Source of the DNA: Vulcanimicrobiota bacterium
GTDB lineage: Bacteria > Eremiobacterota > Eremiobacteria > Baltobacterales > Baltobacteraceae
Reading direction: 5' to 3'
Length of the DNA: 14,894 nucleotides
Assembly: GCA_030042755.1 (NCBI GenBank)
Contig: JASHZC010000347.1
Span: 1-14,894 of the forward strand
Under the pieces are notes generated by a model. The model ran no database searches, was not told the origin of the DNA, and was given only the letters and a program-made list of their open reading frames with translations. Below, piece after piece: positions 1-8,467 of the stretch. The stretch's first letter is position 1, and every line of letters starts with the position of its first letter. A program made the translations under genes and the position numbers.

Positions 1-1610
1 CCGGTCGCGCGCCCGATCTCATCGACGAAGACCACAATCGCGCCAACGATAACGCCGATTCCAATCAGACGCCAATCGATTGCACCGCCGATCACGCCCT
101 TTGCAAGCGTCGAGATCAGCGTTGCTTGCGGCGCCGGCAACCCGTGTATTCCACCAAATCCATACGCCTTGTTGAGTACGACGAGGACCGGAGGAATGAC
201 GATCGCTCCGAAGATCACGCCGACGATCAGCGCGACCTGCTGCTTCCACGGCGTCGCTTCCACGAGTTGCCCGGTCTTGAGATCTTGCAAGTTGTCGTTT
301 GAAATCGTCGCAACGTTGATGACGATCGCGGTGACGAAGAGCGCGTACGCGATGAATGCAGGCGTCGCCGAGGGCGCCGCGCTGCGCGCGAATACGACGA
401 GGATCAGCGAAACGCCGATAACGGCGAGTATTGCTAGGCCGGAAACCGGGCTGTTCGATGAGCCGATGAGTCCCGCCATATATCCGCAGGCGGCGGCTAC
501 CAGAAATCCAACGACGACGACGTAGATGAGCGCACCGACGATCAGCGGGACGACCATCGACGAAAGTACTCCGCCGGCAAGGAACGTTGCCAAAACGATC
601 GCGAGCGGAATCAGCACGACGGCCGAAACCAACGCGACGACGCCGATCGGGATATCTTGTTCGACGATCGGCAAGCCACCATTCCCGTGCGCGGAAGAAC
701 GGCGGCGCGCCGCTGCGAGCGACGAAAGAACGCCGTTCCACACCGGAACGACGAGCGTGCCGAGCGTCCAAATCGCCGAAATGCCGATTGCGCCCGCGCC
801 GATGTAGCGTACGTAGTGCGACCACACGGTCATCGCAACGTCGCCCGGGGCTGCGCCTGCAATCGGATGCATGGCCGTGAGAATCGGAATCGCGATGCCC
901 CACGCGATGACGAGTCCGCCGAATATTGCCATTCCCACGGTCAGCCCGATGAGATGACCCGCACCGATGAGCGCCAGTGACATGTTCAATCCGAGCCCCG
1001 TGGTCGATGGGCCGAATCGACGGTACGCGGCAAACTCGCCGGAGAAAAACCCCATCGCGGTGACGAGCTGGAAGGCAGCCGAAACAATCGAGCTCACCAC
1101 CAGCGCGATCAGACCTTGCTGATTCTCAGCCACTGCCTCACTGCTGCGCGTGCCGGAACCGACCTTGAGCACTTCGGCAGCAGCCACGCCTTCGGGATAC
1201 GGCAAGTCGGAATTCGTGACCAGCGCGCGGCGCAGCGGAACGCTGTACATCACGCCGAGCACACCTCCAGCCGCACAGACCGTGAACGATTCCCAAAAGG
1301 GGAATCCGGTCCACCAGCCGACCATGACGAGCCCAGGCAGCACAAAGATGACTGACGAAAGCGTACCCGCAGCCGATGCAACCGTTTGCACGATGTTGTT
1401 CTCGAAGATGGTCGACGTCTTGAATGCACGCAAGACCGCCATTGAAATGACGGCGGCAGGAATCGACGACGCAAACGTGAGCCCGACTTTCAATCCCAGA
1501 TACACGTTGGCCGCGGTGAATACCAAGGTGATCAGCGCGCCAAGCACAAGCCCGCGAATGGTTAGTTCGACGCGAGCGGAACGCGCGCTCGTTTGGAGAG
1601 TTTGCTGCAC
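1..1610 (-). CDS. OPT-family oligopeptide transporter (3' end cut by window edge)
   Basis: Polytopic inner-membrane protein of the OPT family, which carries oligopeptides or metal-chelator complexes, probably driven by cation symport (family knowledge). About 536 residues are visible; the C-terminal part lies beyond base 1. Diagnostic stretches are a VELTIRGLVLGALITLVF segment followed by NVYLGLKVG (residues 35-43), the PEGVAAAEVLKVG motif after the first helices, and the conserved SNDNLQDLKTGQLVEATPWK block in the last third. Between them run many long hydrophobic helices. The frame has a stop near 1704 and the only usable start before the first conserved segment is GTG at 1610, with a GAAGG three bases upstream. 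It is transcribed away from the regulator gene starting at 1692, leaving 81 bases for both promoters. Substrate cannot be told. Family assignment is firm; the exact start is less so. Confidence 0.92.
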   Translation of the reverse strand, partial: MQQTLQTSARSARVELTIRGLVLGALITLVFTAANVYLGLKVGLTFASSIPAAVISMAVLRAFKTSTIFENNIVQTVASAAGTLSSVIFVLPGLVMVGWWTGFPFWESFTVCAAGGVLGVMYSVPLRRALVTNSDLPYPEGVAAAEVLKVGSGTRSSEAVAENQQGLIALVVSSIVSAAFQLVTAMGFFSGEFAAYRRFGPSTTGLGLNMSLALIGAGHLIGLTVGMAIFGGLVIAWGIAIPILTAMHPIAGAAPGDVAMTVWSHYVRYIGAGAIGISAIWTLGTLVVPVWNGVLSSLAAARRRSSAHGNGGLPIVEQDIPIGVVALVSAVVLIPLAIVLATFLAGGVLSSMVVPLIVGALIYVVVVGFLVAAACGYMAGLIGSSNSPVSGLAILAVIGVSLILVVFARSAAPSATPAFIAYALFVTAIVINVATISNDNLQDLKTGQLVEATPWKQQVALIVGVIFGAIVIPPVLVVLNKAYGFGGIHGLPAPQATLISTLAKGVIGGAIDWRLIGIGVIVGAIVVFVDEIGRAT

Positions 1611-1691
1611 GAGCCTTCGATTGCACTCGAGGTACGCCGAGTCTTGCTCGAACGGGCAGGAAAAACACGCAAAGCCCGCGCAGGCACGGGC

Positions 1692-3056
1692 ATGCTTTCC
1701 CTAGTCGGCCGAAAGCGTGAACTCAACGTTGCGTTGAACGCTAGTGCCGGCGTTTGCGACACGTCCTCGGCTGCGACGATGCTCGTTGCGGGACCGAGCG
1801 GCATCGGGAAGACGGCACTCATCGACGGATTTGCACGAAGCGTCGACGAGCGCGCACGCGTTCTCATCACGCGCGCGTATCCGCGCGAGCTCGAGGTGCC
1901 ACTTGCTCTCGCAACACGCTTGGCGACGGACCTCGAAGCCGAACTTGACGCGAACACGCGACGCGGGTGCGTCGTCGCGATCGTTGAGGACGCGCAGTGG
2001 GCGGACGAGCCGAGCCTCGCATATCTCGCGGAACTCAAGACCCGGTTCGCCGATCGCCCGCTGCTGCTTACATTTACGCACACCGACGAGCACGGTCGCG
2101 AGCTTCCGTTGGCAATCGATCGGCGCATCGTGCTGAACGAACTGCACGCCGACGCCTCGCGCGAACTCGCGCGCAGGTACTACCCTTCTGCGAACGACGG
2201 TGTGATCGACGCGATCGCGGCGCGCAGCCGCGGGATTCCCTACGAAATCGTTACGATTGCGCTCGCAGCACATCGATCTGCGGCTACCGACGCGCAAGCC
2301 GTCGAACATTCTGCCAGCTCCGCGACCGCGAAACACCTCGCGACCATGCGCACGGAGCAGCGCACGCTGCTGCAGCTGCTTTCGCTCTTGCCCGAGCCGG
2401 CGGAATTCGAACTCATCGAACGCCTGATGGGCGAGCGCAGCAATCTCGATTCGATCGCTCTCTCGCTCGATCCCGAATACCTCACGCGCAGCGGCGACTA
2501 TCTGGGTTTTTCGCACGAGCTGACCGCGGCCGCCGTCCTCGAGACGATTGCGATGAAGATTCCGCTGCACAGGCGCATTATCGAAGCGCTCGAACGCGGT
2601 GGTTTGAAGAACGTCAAAGATCGGAAGCGTCTCGCGGAACACGCGCTCGCGAGCGGCGATCGACAACTCGCAAGTCGCGCGTTGCTCGATTTAGCGCTGG
2701 CCTCCGGGCGCGACGGCACGACACACCTGGTCGTCTGGGCGTCGGAGCGGTACATGAAGCTCGACGAGCCGCCTGCCGATCGTTTCGTCGACTTCTATTC
2801 GCGATTTTTCGAACAGCTCACGAAAATGCAACGGCACGAGCAGGCTCTGTCCGTTGCGTCGCATGCGATCAGCGAAGCGCAGCGCCGCGGAATTCGCGGA
2901 CTGGGAGCATTAGCCGGCCAATTGATCCGCGCTCAATTGGCGGTCAATCGTAACGATGCGGCAAAGGCCAGCTTCGAGCGCTACACGCACGCCTTCGTCG
3001 ATCCGGTCGACTTGCAGCACCTACGAGAAGCCGCCGCGTGGGAGAACGCAGGCTAA
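1692..3056 (+). CDS. LAL-type AAA ATPase, C-terminally truncated, no LuxR DNA-binding domain
   Basis: 454 residues, resembling the N-terminal half of the 859-residue regulator at 3495-6074. It starts with the typical LVGRKREL segment, then Walker A GPSGIGKT (residues 34-41) and Walker B VVAIVEDAQWAD (94-105). An ATPase lid/winged-helix-like region and the first helical TPR-like repeats follow. It stops at a point matching roughly residue 480 of the neighbour, so the rest of the repeat region and the LuxR helix-turn-helix are missing. The spacing between Walker A and Walker B is also about 30 residues shorter than in the neighbour. ATG 1692 was chosen because family proteins begin right at the LVGR segment; the frame is open upstream to a TTG at 1593, which would overlap the divergent transporter. 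It may be a decayed remnant or a stand-alone STAND-like ATPase; it cannot bind DNA by a LuxR domain as it stands. Confidence 0.8.
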   Translation: MLSLVGRKRELNVALNASAGVCDTSSAATMLVAGPSGIGKTALIDGFARSVDERARVLITRAYPRELEVPLALATRLATDLEAELDANTRRGCVVAIVEDAQWADEPSLAYLAELKTRFADRPLLLTFTHTDEHGRELPLAIDRRIVLNELHADASRELARRYYPSANDGVIDAIAARSRGIPYEIVTIALAAHRSAATDAQAVEHSASSATAKHLATMRTEQRTLLQLLSLLPEPAEFELIERLMGERSNLDSIALSLDPEYLTRSGDYLGFSHELTAAAVLETIAMKIPLHRRIIEALERGGLKNVKDRKRLAEHALASGDRQLASRALLDLALASGRDGTTHLVVWASERYMKLDEPPADRFVDFYSRFFEQLTKMQRHEQALSVASHAISEAQRRGIRGLGALAGQLIRAQLAVNRNDAAKASFERYTHAFVDPVDLQHLREAAAWENAG

Positions 3057-3403
3057 GCCAACGTCGGGTCGTGACGGCGAACGAACACGGCGATCCGCCG
3101 GCCATCGCCGCCATGCAGCGGCGCAACCGTCACCTGGAAATTCGAAACGATAGCGCAGATGTTTGCGTCGGGCCTCGTCGTCCGCCAGGCCGAGGTTAGC
3201 GCACGCACGACGCGGTCGATCGGGCCGGGCAATTCGTCGATCGAAGAATCCGCTGCATACAGCGGGGCGAGTGGATCCTCACCGCACGACGGGCCGGCCA
3301 TGACGACGCGATATGCGTCATCAAGGATGAAGCAGTACGGGACTCCAGAGTCGTTCTGCAGTTCCTCTTCGGGAACCATGTCCTTGATCGCGGATGCGTG
3401 CAT
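3053..3403 (-). CDS. Small PAS-like sensor-domain protein without output domain
   Basis: 116 residues from ATG 3403; a GTG at 3421 would add six residues. A GGGGGA sequence about ten bases before ATG 3403 favours the shorter form. The segment VPYCFILDDAYRVVMAGP looks like the opening strands of a PAS-like fold. It is followed by a region with LPGPIDRVVRALTSAW and a final strand pair around VTVAPLHGGDGRRIAVFV. From memory, similar segments occur as N-terminal domains of LuxR-type regulators, where a helix-turn-helix follows directly after the IAVFV strand; here the protein ends eight residues later. Its stop (TAG) shares bases with the stop (TAA) of the truncated ATPase gene, which it meets tail to tail. 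It could be a free-standing sensor or the remnant of a regulator that lost its DNA-binding end. The coding call is fairly safe; the PAS label is tentative. Confidence 0.65.
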   Translation of the reverse strand: MHASAIKDMVPEEELQNDSGVPYCFILDDAYRVVMAGPSCGEDPLAPLYAADSSIDELPGPIDRVVRALTSAWRTTRPDANICAIVSNFQVTVAPLHGGDGRRIAVFVRRHDPTLA

Positions 3404-3494
3404 GTTTGGCGAATCCCCCACACATCGAGCCTAGCAAGGGCTCCGGCGGGCGGACCTCCGGGAAAATACCTGATTTCCGCCTAATCCCGGCGCC

Positions 3495-6074
3495 GTGGGC
3501 ACGATCGTAGGGCGGGGGCGTGAGCTCGAGCGTTTGCGTCTTTCCCTTGATTTGACGGCAGCGCAACGCGTCGCGCGCATCGTCCGAATTACGGGCGGGA
3601 CCGGGTACGGCAAAACTGCCATCGCTCGCGCCTGCGCCGACGAGGCCCGAACCGGCGGGTGGCTCGCGCCCTATGTCGATGCCCACCGGATTCAGACGAC
3701 GCTGCCGCTCGCCGTCGCACGCCGCTTGGCGCGCGAGATCGTGCACGAATTGGGCGAAGGCTCGCGGTACGAATCGGGTCTTTCCGCCGCACTCGAAAGC
3801 GATGATGCCAAGGCTTTCGAAGCGGCGCTCTTTCGCCTTGTCGACGCGGTGCTCACCGACCGCAGTGTCTACGTTACGGTGGACGACGCGCAATGGGCTG
3901 ACGCGGAGTCCCGCTCGCTGATGTTGCGGCTGGTGCAAAACTTTGCCGATCGCCCGATTCTGGTAACGATCGTCGAGCGCTCCGGTGAGGCAACCGATTT
4001 CGGTGTCGAGCTTGCCGACGAAACGATCGTGGTCAACGAACTCGATCGCGCCGACGCAATTTCCCTCGCGCGATTCCTCATGCCGGACGCCTCCGATGCG
4101 GTCGTACGCGCGGTTGCCGAGCACACGCGCGGGCGCGCCGTCGACATCGCGACGGTCGCGTCGCTTGCCGGCGACCAACGGTCCATGACGCCGGATTCGG
4201 TCGCAGAATCCATGCGTAACATCATCGCCAAAGATCTCGCTGCGCTCAAGGGTCCGCATCGAGAATTCTTGCAAGTGTGTGCGATCATCGGCGACCCGAT
4301 CGACTACGAGCTGTTGAATGCCTTGTGGCCCGATCGGCAAACGCTGGCGTTCATCGCGGAATCTTCGGGACGTTATCTGGTTCAGAGCGATGACGGTTTG
4401 CGCTTCGTGCACGGCACCATCGCCGAGAGCATTCGCGAGACCGTCGCCATCGAGATTCCGTATCGCAAGCGCATCATTGCGGCGATCGAGCAGCTCGGCA
4501 CGCTGACGCCCGAACGCTACGAGCGCCTCGTCGAACAAGCCGCTGCATGTGGAGATCGCGCGCTGGAGCGATCGTACCTCATCAAACTCGCCGACGAAGC
4601 TGGAAAAACCGGAGCGCTCCCGCTGGTTGCGTCGTCGCTCGAACGCATCATTCCGTTGACGCCGTTCGGTGAAGAGGCTCTCGCATTCTACTCGCGGCTT
4701 TCAGTGGTCTACAACGCGCTCAATCGCGAGGATACGATCCGCGTGTCACGCGAGGCACTCGATCTGGCGTCGTCAGCCGGGATACGATCCGGGCTCGGGC
4801 AGCTCGTCGCCTCGCTCCTCTTCTCGCTCTGGCACAGCGGCGACCGCGAGGATTTCGATCGGACGCTGGCGCGCTACGACGAGTACTTGACCGCTGCGAG
4901 CGATCGCGCGCATCTCGCGAGCGTGCGGATGTATGCAGCCGCCTGCGATTTCAACGCCGAGTCGTTTGCCGCGCAATCTCGCGAGCTCGCGTCGCTGAGC
5001 CCGTCAAGTCCAGTGTCCGAGGTACGCACCGCAACGTTCGAAGCCATGATCGCCGATCGCAGCGGCGATCGGACGCAGGCGCAGCGCCTCATCGAGCGAT
5101 CGCGTTCGATTATCGAGCGCTCCTCGCTCAAGGCAATTGCCGTCATGGTCGACTCTCTCGATGCGATCTTGCTGCAACAAAATGGCGCCGAACAGACTCG
5201 TCTTACCGCCGCACTTCGCAAACTTCCGCAAGGCGATCACCTTCGTGCGTCGATCGAAGGCCTCACGCTCCTCGGCGCGGGGTCGGCAACGGACGCGATC
5301 GAGATCGTGTCGGAATCGCTCGCGCACGAAGAAAGCGCGTTCGGAAGACGCGTTCTCTTCGGCGTAGCCGGAGCCGCAAGCGTGATGGGAAAAACGGCGT
5401 TGCCTGCTTCGCTACTCCATGCGCTCCAGCGAGAGGCGGGAAGTGCGCTCCAATCCGGCCGGTCGCCGGCGCTGGTGCCGATCCTTTGCGCCGCGGCTGC
5501 ACTGGAAACACGCCCGACGCCCGCAAACGAGATGATGCGTCGCGCGCTCGAGATCGCACGGTATCCCTTCGACCCGCAAATCTTTTGGATACCCGCCGTT
5601 CTCGTCGCAGCTGCGGAAAAGCACAAAAACGCCGCCGTTCTGCGCGCAATCGCCGACGCTGAGTTACCCTGCGACCAGCTCCCGTGGAGCGTTGCGCACC
5701 ACCGGCTCGCCGTCAACCTCGCTAAGCGTGGCCTCGGATCCGATATTTCACAAGCCGAATTGGCGCACGTCGAGCGCGCATTCACCAAGCTCGGTGCACC
5801 GTTTTGGGCAACGTTGCTTTCCGCAAAGACAGCCGCCTTTACGGCGGCCGCTGGCCCCGCAAACGATCTCTCCAAGCTGACGCGACGCGAGCGCGACGTC
5901 GCACAATGCATCGCCGGAGGAAGATCCAACCGCGAAATCGCCGAGCTATTGGTGCTGAGCGAACGCACCGTAGAAGGGCACGTCGCCAACATCTTCAACA
6001 AATTGAACGTAGGATCCCGATCGCAGGTCGCCGTCTGGTACGTGAGTTCGCAGGGAGCTTCCGCGCCTTCTTAG
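3495..6074 (+). CDS. LAL-family transcriptional regulator (AAA ATPase + LuxR HTH)
   Basis: 859 residues, a normal length for large ATP-binding LuxR (MalT-like) regulators, which bind a ligand, switch with ATP and activate transcription. The order is: an IVGRGREL start; Walker A GGTGYGKT (34-41); Walker B VYVTVDDAQWAD (125-136); a helical STAND/TPR-like middle (about 300-780); and a C-terminal LuxR/GerE helix-turn-helix (about 792-850). That last domain shows LTRRERDVAQCIAGGRSNRE, IAELLVLSERTVEGHVANIF and a following KLNVGSRSQVAV. GTG 3495 is the only start that keeps the LVGR-like segment; a TGA lies 24 bases upstream in frame, and no clear Shine-Dalgarno is visible. It is divergent from the small sensor-like gene, with about 90 bases between, and ends with a four-base overlap with the convergent 100-residue gene. 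Whether it controls the neighbouring YcaO/TfuA operon is unknown, but the position makes it a candidate. Confidence 0.93.
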   Translation: MGTIVGRGRELERLRLSLDLTAAQRVARIVRITGGTGYGKTAIARACADEARTGGWLAPYVDAHRIQTTLPLAVARRLAREIVHELGEGSRYESGLSAALESDDAKAFEAALFRLVDAVLTDRSVYVTVDDAQWADAESRSLMLRLVQNFADRPILVTIVERSGEATDFGVELADETIVVNELDRADAISLARFLMPDASDAVVRAVAEHTRGRAVDIATVASLAGDQRSMTPDSVAESMRNIIAKDLAALKGPHREFLQVCAIIGDPIDYELLNALWPDRQTLAFIAESSGRYLVQSDDGLRFVHGTIAESIRETVAIEIPYRKRIIAAIEQLGTLTPERYERLVEQAAACGDRALERSYLIKLADEAGKTGALPLVASSLERIIPLTPFGEEALAFYSRLSVVYNALNREDTIRVSREALDLASSAGIRSGLGQLVASLLFSLWHSGDREDFDRTLARYDEYLTAASDRAHLASVRMYAAACDFNAESFAAQSRELASLSPSSPVSEVRTATFEAMIADRSGDRTQAQRLIERSRSIIERSSLKAIAVMVDSLDAILLQQNGAEQTRLTAALRKLPQGDHLRASIEGLTLLGAGSATDAIEIVSESLAHEESAFGRRVLFGVAGAASVMGKTALPASLLHALQREAGSALQSGRSPALVPILCAAAALETRPTPANEMMRRALEIARYPFDPQIFWIPAVLVAAAEKHKNAAVLRAIADAELPCDQLPWSVAHHRLAVNLAKRGLGSDISQAELAHVERAFTKLGAPFWATLLSAKTAAFTAAAGPANDLSKLTRRERDVAQCIAGGRSNREIAELLVLSERTVEGHVANIFNKLNVGSRSQVAVWYVSSQGASAPS

Positions 6075-6373
6075 TCGCCGTCGTCGTCCCCGGTCAAGCA
6101 GACGAGTCCGACGACCGGACTTCCACGATGTTTCTCCTGGATTTCGGCGACGTCGGCGTGGAGCGACTCGTCGACGTGCTGCTGGATCGCTTCCAAGTCT
6201 CCTTGCGTCGGCTTCTCCGATAGGCCGGCATGCTTTTGCACGAATGCCGCGCGTGCATCGGCGCTCTTGAACGTTTCACCTGAGCTCGTCCATTCGTCGT
6301 AGGCACCGTTGGTATTGTTCTTGACTGCGCTTACGAGTTTTTCTGCTGCGGATCGTTGTTCATCGGGCGTCAT
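6071..6373 (-). CDS. 100-residue protein, candidate modified-peptide precursor
   Basis: Not recognised by family. The first 83 residues are charged, probably helical and free of Cys. The last 17 (GSPVVGLVCLTGDDDGD) are different: small and hydrophobic residues with the protein's only Cys (C92), then an acidic end. This leader-plus-tail shape and its place 33 bases after the YcaO gene, as the last gene of the TfuA-methyltransferase-YcaO operon, make it the best candidate substrate for those enzymes. An AAAGGA sequence lies 11 bases before the ATG, so it has its own ribosome binding site. No signal peptide or membrane helix is seen. The stop overlaps the stop of the convergent LAL regulator by four bases. 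It could equally be an unrelated small cytoplasmic protein; the precursor role is inference. Confidence 0.75.
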   Translation of the reverse strand: MTPDEQRSAAEKLVSAVKNNTNGAYDEWTSSGETFKSADARAAFVQKHAGLSEKPTQGDLEAIQQHVDESLHADVAEIQEKHRGSPVVGLVCLTGDDDGD

Positions 6374-6406
6374 CGTGGTTGTGGTCCTTTCTTCTTCTCG
6401 CGCGCA

Positions 6407-7648
6407 CTAACTGGCGAGCGGATTGAGCAGCGCCAGCGCGGCTCTGCCGAGTCGGCCGTCGACTGCGGTCGTTTCGAAATCGGGCGCGCAGATGCGAACG
6501 ACCGCGAACGATGGCTCGCTTGCAATTGCAATGGCGACAGCTCGTCTGATCCCGCCGGCGCGCATCTGCGCGACGAGTCGGCGCACGTCGACGGCGACAT
6601 CGTCGGAAAGTTCGTCCGCCAACTCGCCGATCCGTACCTTCGGCGCCGGAAGATCGACGAACCATCGCCCATTCGGAAGAGCTGCGATGCGTTTGGCGTG
6701 GGCGCCGAAACCACGATCGTCATCGGCGCGGCGAATATCTTCGCGCGCTGCCTGAACGTCGACGACGCGGCTCTGCACGACTTCGGTGAGCGCGCGTTCG
6801 ACGGCGTGCGCCGGAGAGAGCGAGCATCCGAGGCCTATATGCGCCATTGGCGGTTCGGATTTCGGCTCGACCAACGAGGCGATGGCGACCGGCGCAAAGG
6901 GGGGCTCTTCGAGCATGCACACGCGAACGACGAATCCACACGAGTCGATCGTGTCGTACAGCGCGTCGAGGACCGAATCGCCGGTCGGAAACGCCAGCAC
7001 GCGCGCGAGCGCACGATCCTGTACGGCACCGGCGCGGTAATACCGAGGAACAACTTCGCATCGAACGGTGTACATCGACCAGACATGACGCTCGACCATC
7101 TCGGTAAGCGCGTGATAGATCGCTTCGATGAGGCAATTGCCCGAAGCCAGTCCATTGGTGCTAATACGTTGCGTAACCCTGCGATCGCTCGCGCACGGAA
7201 ACTGGACGAGCGAGATCGGAACCCACACATCCTCACCCGAGAGCAAATCGGTTCCAAGCGCGCAGTCGACCTCGGATTCGCGCATTCCATCTCGCAATTG
7301 CAGCGGCTCCAAATCGAGTGACTGCAAGACCTCATGCATCGCCATTCGACGGCGTACGACGTCCGGCGCCGTCGCCGCTTGCCGCTCGACCGCCTCCATG
7401 ACCGCGCTTACGCGAGCGGCCTGTGCCGTTAGTCCTTTGCCGTTGTATACGCCAATGAGATCCGCGGAATTTGGAACGATCGCGCAATACGTAGGCAGCC
7501 GCGTGCGATCGAGGCGCGTCGTTTCACCGACACGCGTAATCCCGAACCGCGCGCATAACCGTGGAATCAACGCGGCCGTCTGTGTGAGCGGCACGCAGCG
7601 GTCGCGCGAACCGAAAGCCTTGGGCGCGTGCTGCGGAAGCTCGATCAC
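6407..7648 (-). CDS. YcaO-family ATP-dependent peptide-modifying enzyme
   Basis: 413 residues. YcaO enzymes use ATP to activate a peptide-backbone amide by phosphorylation, forming azolines, amidines or, with TfuA, thioamides. ATP/Mg-binding signatures are visible in order: SAVMEAVER (81-89), STNGLASGN (163-171), ALTEMVERH (180-188) and ERALTEVVQSR (284-294). The C-terminus ends NPLAS and lacks the Pro-rich PxPxP tail typical of azoline-forming YcaO proteins, which fits a non-cyclodehydratase role. The frame is open up to GTG 7669, but GTG 7648 is preferred: it overlaps the upstream methyltransferase stop as GTGA, the usual sign of translational coupling. The partner TfuA-like gene lies one gene upstream, and the 100-residue candidate substrate 33 bases downstream. 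Family assignment is firm; the thioamidation role is inferred from the TfuA partner. Confidence 0.93.
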   Translation of the reverse strand: MIELPQHAPKAFGSRDRCVPLTQTAALIPRLCARFGITRVGETTRLDRTRLPTYCAIVPNSADLIGVYNGKGLTAQAARVSAVMEAVERQAATAPDVVRRRMAMHEVLQSLDLEPLQLRDGMRESEVDCALGTDLLSGEDVWVPISLVQFPCASDRRVTQRISTNGLASGNCLIEAIYHALTEMVERHVWSMYTVRCEVVPRYYRAGAVQDRALARVLAFPTGDSVLDALYDTIDSCGFVVRVCMLEEPPFAPVAIASLVEPKSEPPMAHIGLGCSLSPAHAVERALTEVVQSRVVDVQAAREDIRRADDDRGFGAHAKRIAALPNGRWFVDLPAPKVRIGELADELSDDVAVDVRRLVAQMRAGGIRRAVAIAIASEPSFAVVRICAPDFETTAVDGRLGRAALALLNPLAS

Positions 7649-8466
7649 TGCGCACGCACCGCGACACACAAGGCAAGCGGTAGCTCAATGCGATCGAGGC
7701 GCTCGCGCTCGACGTAAGCCATCGCTCCGGCATACGCATGCGCTCGCGAATCGTCATCGAGTAGACCGATCGGATAGCTCGCCTGTAGCAGCGTATCGAT
7801 CGAATCCGCGGTCGCCGCCGCTCCTACGCTAAAGTACTCGTGCGCTTCCATTGTAAAGCCGTGACGCTCGAGAAGCGAGCGCAAGCGCCAGCGATCGTAG
7901 AGATCCGGGTCCGCCGCCGCGTCGAATCGCGTGGCCGGGCCGAGCGTTCCGGCGCCGTCCATCGCCGCGCGCAACATCCGTTCGTAGGAACTACCGGATT
8001 TCGTGAGATTGTCGAAGACGAATGCGAATCGTCCGCTCGCGGCCAGTACGCGCGCTATGTCATCGAGCGCATCACTCAAATCGCCAAGCAGCATCACGAC
8101 CAGGTTCGACACCACGACGTCGAAGCTGGCGTTGGGATGCGGCAACCCATCGATAATGTCCGCGCACAGAAAGGATCCGCTCGGAACCTTCTTCCGCGCC
8201 GCGTCGATTTCGATCTCGGCGAGATCGATGCCGTTCACGCGGGCCTGTGGCGCGCGATCGACGATCGTGCTCAGCAACGTACCGTCTCCGCAGCCGAGGT
8301 CGAGCACGCGCGGATTCTCCACTCGTTCCAAAACCGCATCGGCAATTACATCGTAGCACGTCCGGTCGTCAATCGTATGAAGGTCACAGAGGACGCGGCT
8401 CACGATTCCGGCATGCGCGCGGTGAAACGTTCGTAAGAATTCGCGCACGGCAAGCGTTTGCGCCAT
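7645..8466 (-). CDS. Class I SAM-dependent methyltransferase
   Basis: 273 residues. It has the SAM-binding motif I VLDLGCGDG (54-62), an acidic residue at the end of strand two in NGIDLAE (D81), CADIIDGLPH with the acidic residue of motif II-III, and the FDVVVSNLVVML strand (115-126). This is the layout of Methyltransf_11/25-type enzymes acting on small molecules or peptides. ATG 8466 is chosen because it follows the TfuA stop by a single base; a GTG at 8484 would overlap TfuA by 17 bases. The end overlaps the YcaO start by four bases. Being locked between TfuA and YcaO, it probably methylates the same product, for example a terminus or side chain of the peptide, but the acceptor cannot be read from the sequence. 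Confidence 0.9.
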   Translation of the reverse strand: MAQTLAVREFLRTFHRAHAGIVSRVLCDLHTIDDRTCYDVIADAVLERVENPRVLDLGCGDGTLLSTIVDRAPQARVNGIDLAEIEIDAARKKVPSGSFLCADIIDGLPHPNASFDVVVSNLVVMLLGDLSDALDDIARVLAASGRFAFVFDNLTKSGSSYERMLRAAMDGAGTLGPATRFDAAADPDLYDRWRLRSLLERHGFTMEAHEYFSVGAAATADSIDTLLQASYPIGLLDDDSRAHAYAGAMAYVERERLDRIELPLALCVAVRAQ

Positions 8467-8467
8467 T

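Noticed and set aside
19..903. 294-codon minus-strand frame near the left edge
   Set aside because: Arg-rich composition with no motif; the transporter's hydrophobic helices lie in another frame of the same strand.
1..1610. OPT transporter as exporter for the candidate modified peptide
   Set aside because: It is 4.5 kb from the operon with two regulator genes between, and OPT proteins are importers.
1701..2666. 321-codon minus-strand frame inside the truncated ATPase gene
   Set aside because: No motif and biased composition, while the opposite strand carries the Walker motifs.
3321..4538. 405-codon open frame on the minus strand across the LAL regulator
   Set aside because: Antisense shadow in GC-rich DNA: Arg-rich, no recognisable motif, and the plus strand holds clear Walker and HTH motifs.
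4730..4791. GGATACGATCCG occurring twice, 50 bases apart, inside the LAL gene
   Set aside because: The copies are in different reading frames and only 12 bases long; chance is a sufficient explanation.
6356..7321. 321-codon plus-strand frame antisense to YcaO
   Set aside because: YcaO motifs on the minus strand are unambiguous; the antisense frame has none.
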